A stretch of 5,171 nt of DNA from Rhodoluna sp. (GTDB lineage Bacteria; Actinomycetota; Actinomycetes; Actinomycetales; Microbacteriaceae): the NCBI GenBank assembly GCA_023260375.1, contig JALQVK010000047.1, positions 1 through 5,171 on the forward strand. The letters run 5' to 3'. The notes under the pieces are model-generated. The model was not told the origin of the DNA. It saw only the letters and a list, made by a program, of their open reading frames with translations, and made no database searches. This document shows, one piece after another, positions 5,121 through 5,171 of the stretch; the first letter of the stretch is position 1, and each line of letters begins with the position of its first letter. A program made the translations under genes and the position numbers.

Positions 5121-5171
5121 GCCTTCTCTTTAGTAACCGGGCTCAAAATAGCCGAGATCACCATCAGCGCG
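5117..5171 (-). CDS. C-terminal end of a leftward gene, probable membrane protein (partial)
   Basis: Reading leftward from the window edge, one frame gives ALMVISAILSPVTKEKA followed by TAG (complement of 5117-5119). A hydrophobic run ending in a lysine-rich tail is what the last transmembrane helix of a transporter, for example an MFS permease, often looks like. The frame is favoured because its stop interlocks with that of bioN in the same four-base way as the two other convergent pairs here. Another leftward frame is also open up to TAA at 5131-5133, so the call is tentative and the family unknown. Confidence 0.5.
   Translation of the reverse strand, partial: ALMVISAILSPVTKEKA

Noticed and set aside
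5139..5154. Possible terminator hairpin after bioN (GGCT-N6-AGCC)
   Set aside because: The stem is only four base pairs, has no following T-run, and lies within the probable coding end of the leftward gene.
1..5171. Mobile elements, phage genes, CRISPR arrays, riboswitches or a defence system
   Set aside because: No transposase or integrase-like product, no direct or terminal inverted repeats, no regularly spaced repeats and no long structured leader were seen; every gene is ordinary metabolic, transport or regulatory in type.

Overview
The window looks like a compact chromosomal segment from an actinobacterium of moderate GC (roughly half G+C by eye). It carries a dedicated BioY-BioM-BioN biotin transporter, a TetR regulator of the biotin-gene (BioQ) kind, DUF554 and DUF4287 proteins, and an MMPL-like C-terminus. 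This mix, the tight packing and the moderate GC would suit the small freshwater Microbacteriaceae (Rhodoluna/Aquiluna type). That placement is an inference from gene content, not a database result. I see no mobile element, rRNA, tRNA, CRISPR array or long repeat, and no gene-free stretch above about 105 bases.

Left block (1-888): a rightward gene ends at 79. Its last 25 residues resemble the C-terminus of MMPL/RND-type transporters. It meets a leftward short-chain dehydrogenase (76-888) tail to tail. A divergent intergenic region (889-993) follows, with candidate promoters in both directions.

Middle block (994-2523): a rightward two-gene unit encodes a hydroxypyruvate-isomerase-like TIM-barrel protein and, 9 bases later, a DUF554 multi-spanning membrane protein.

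Right block (2520-5120): a leftward pair (TetR regulator, then DUF4287, joined by an ATGA overlap) is divergent from a rightward bioY-bioM-bioN operon with overlapping start and stop codons. BioY is the biotin-binding S-component, BioM the ATPase and BioN the transmembrane coupling subunit of an ECF importer. The 45-base divergent spacer holds a perfect 17-bp palindrome with a TGAAC-N3-GTTCA core. As I recall the literature, this closely matches the operator of BioQ, the TetR repressor of biotin genes in Corynebacterium and Mycobacterium. The simplest model is that the TetR protein represses biotin uptake and its own gene through this one site, with DUF4287 co-expressed. The window ends in the C-terminus of a leftward, probable membrane protein.

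All three convergent gene pairs overlap by exactly four bases through interlocked stop codons, leaving no room for ordinary terminators between them.
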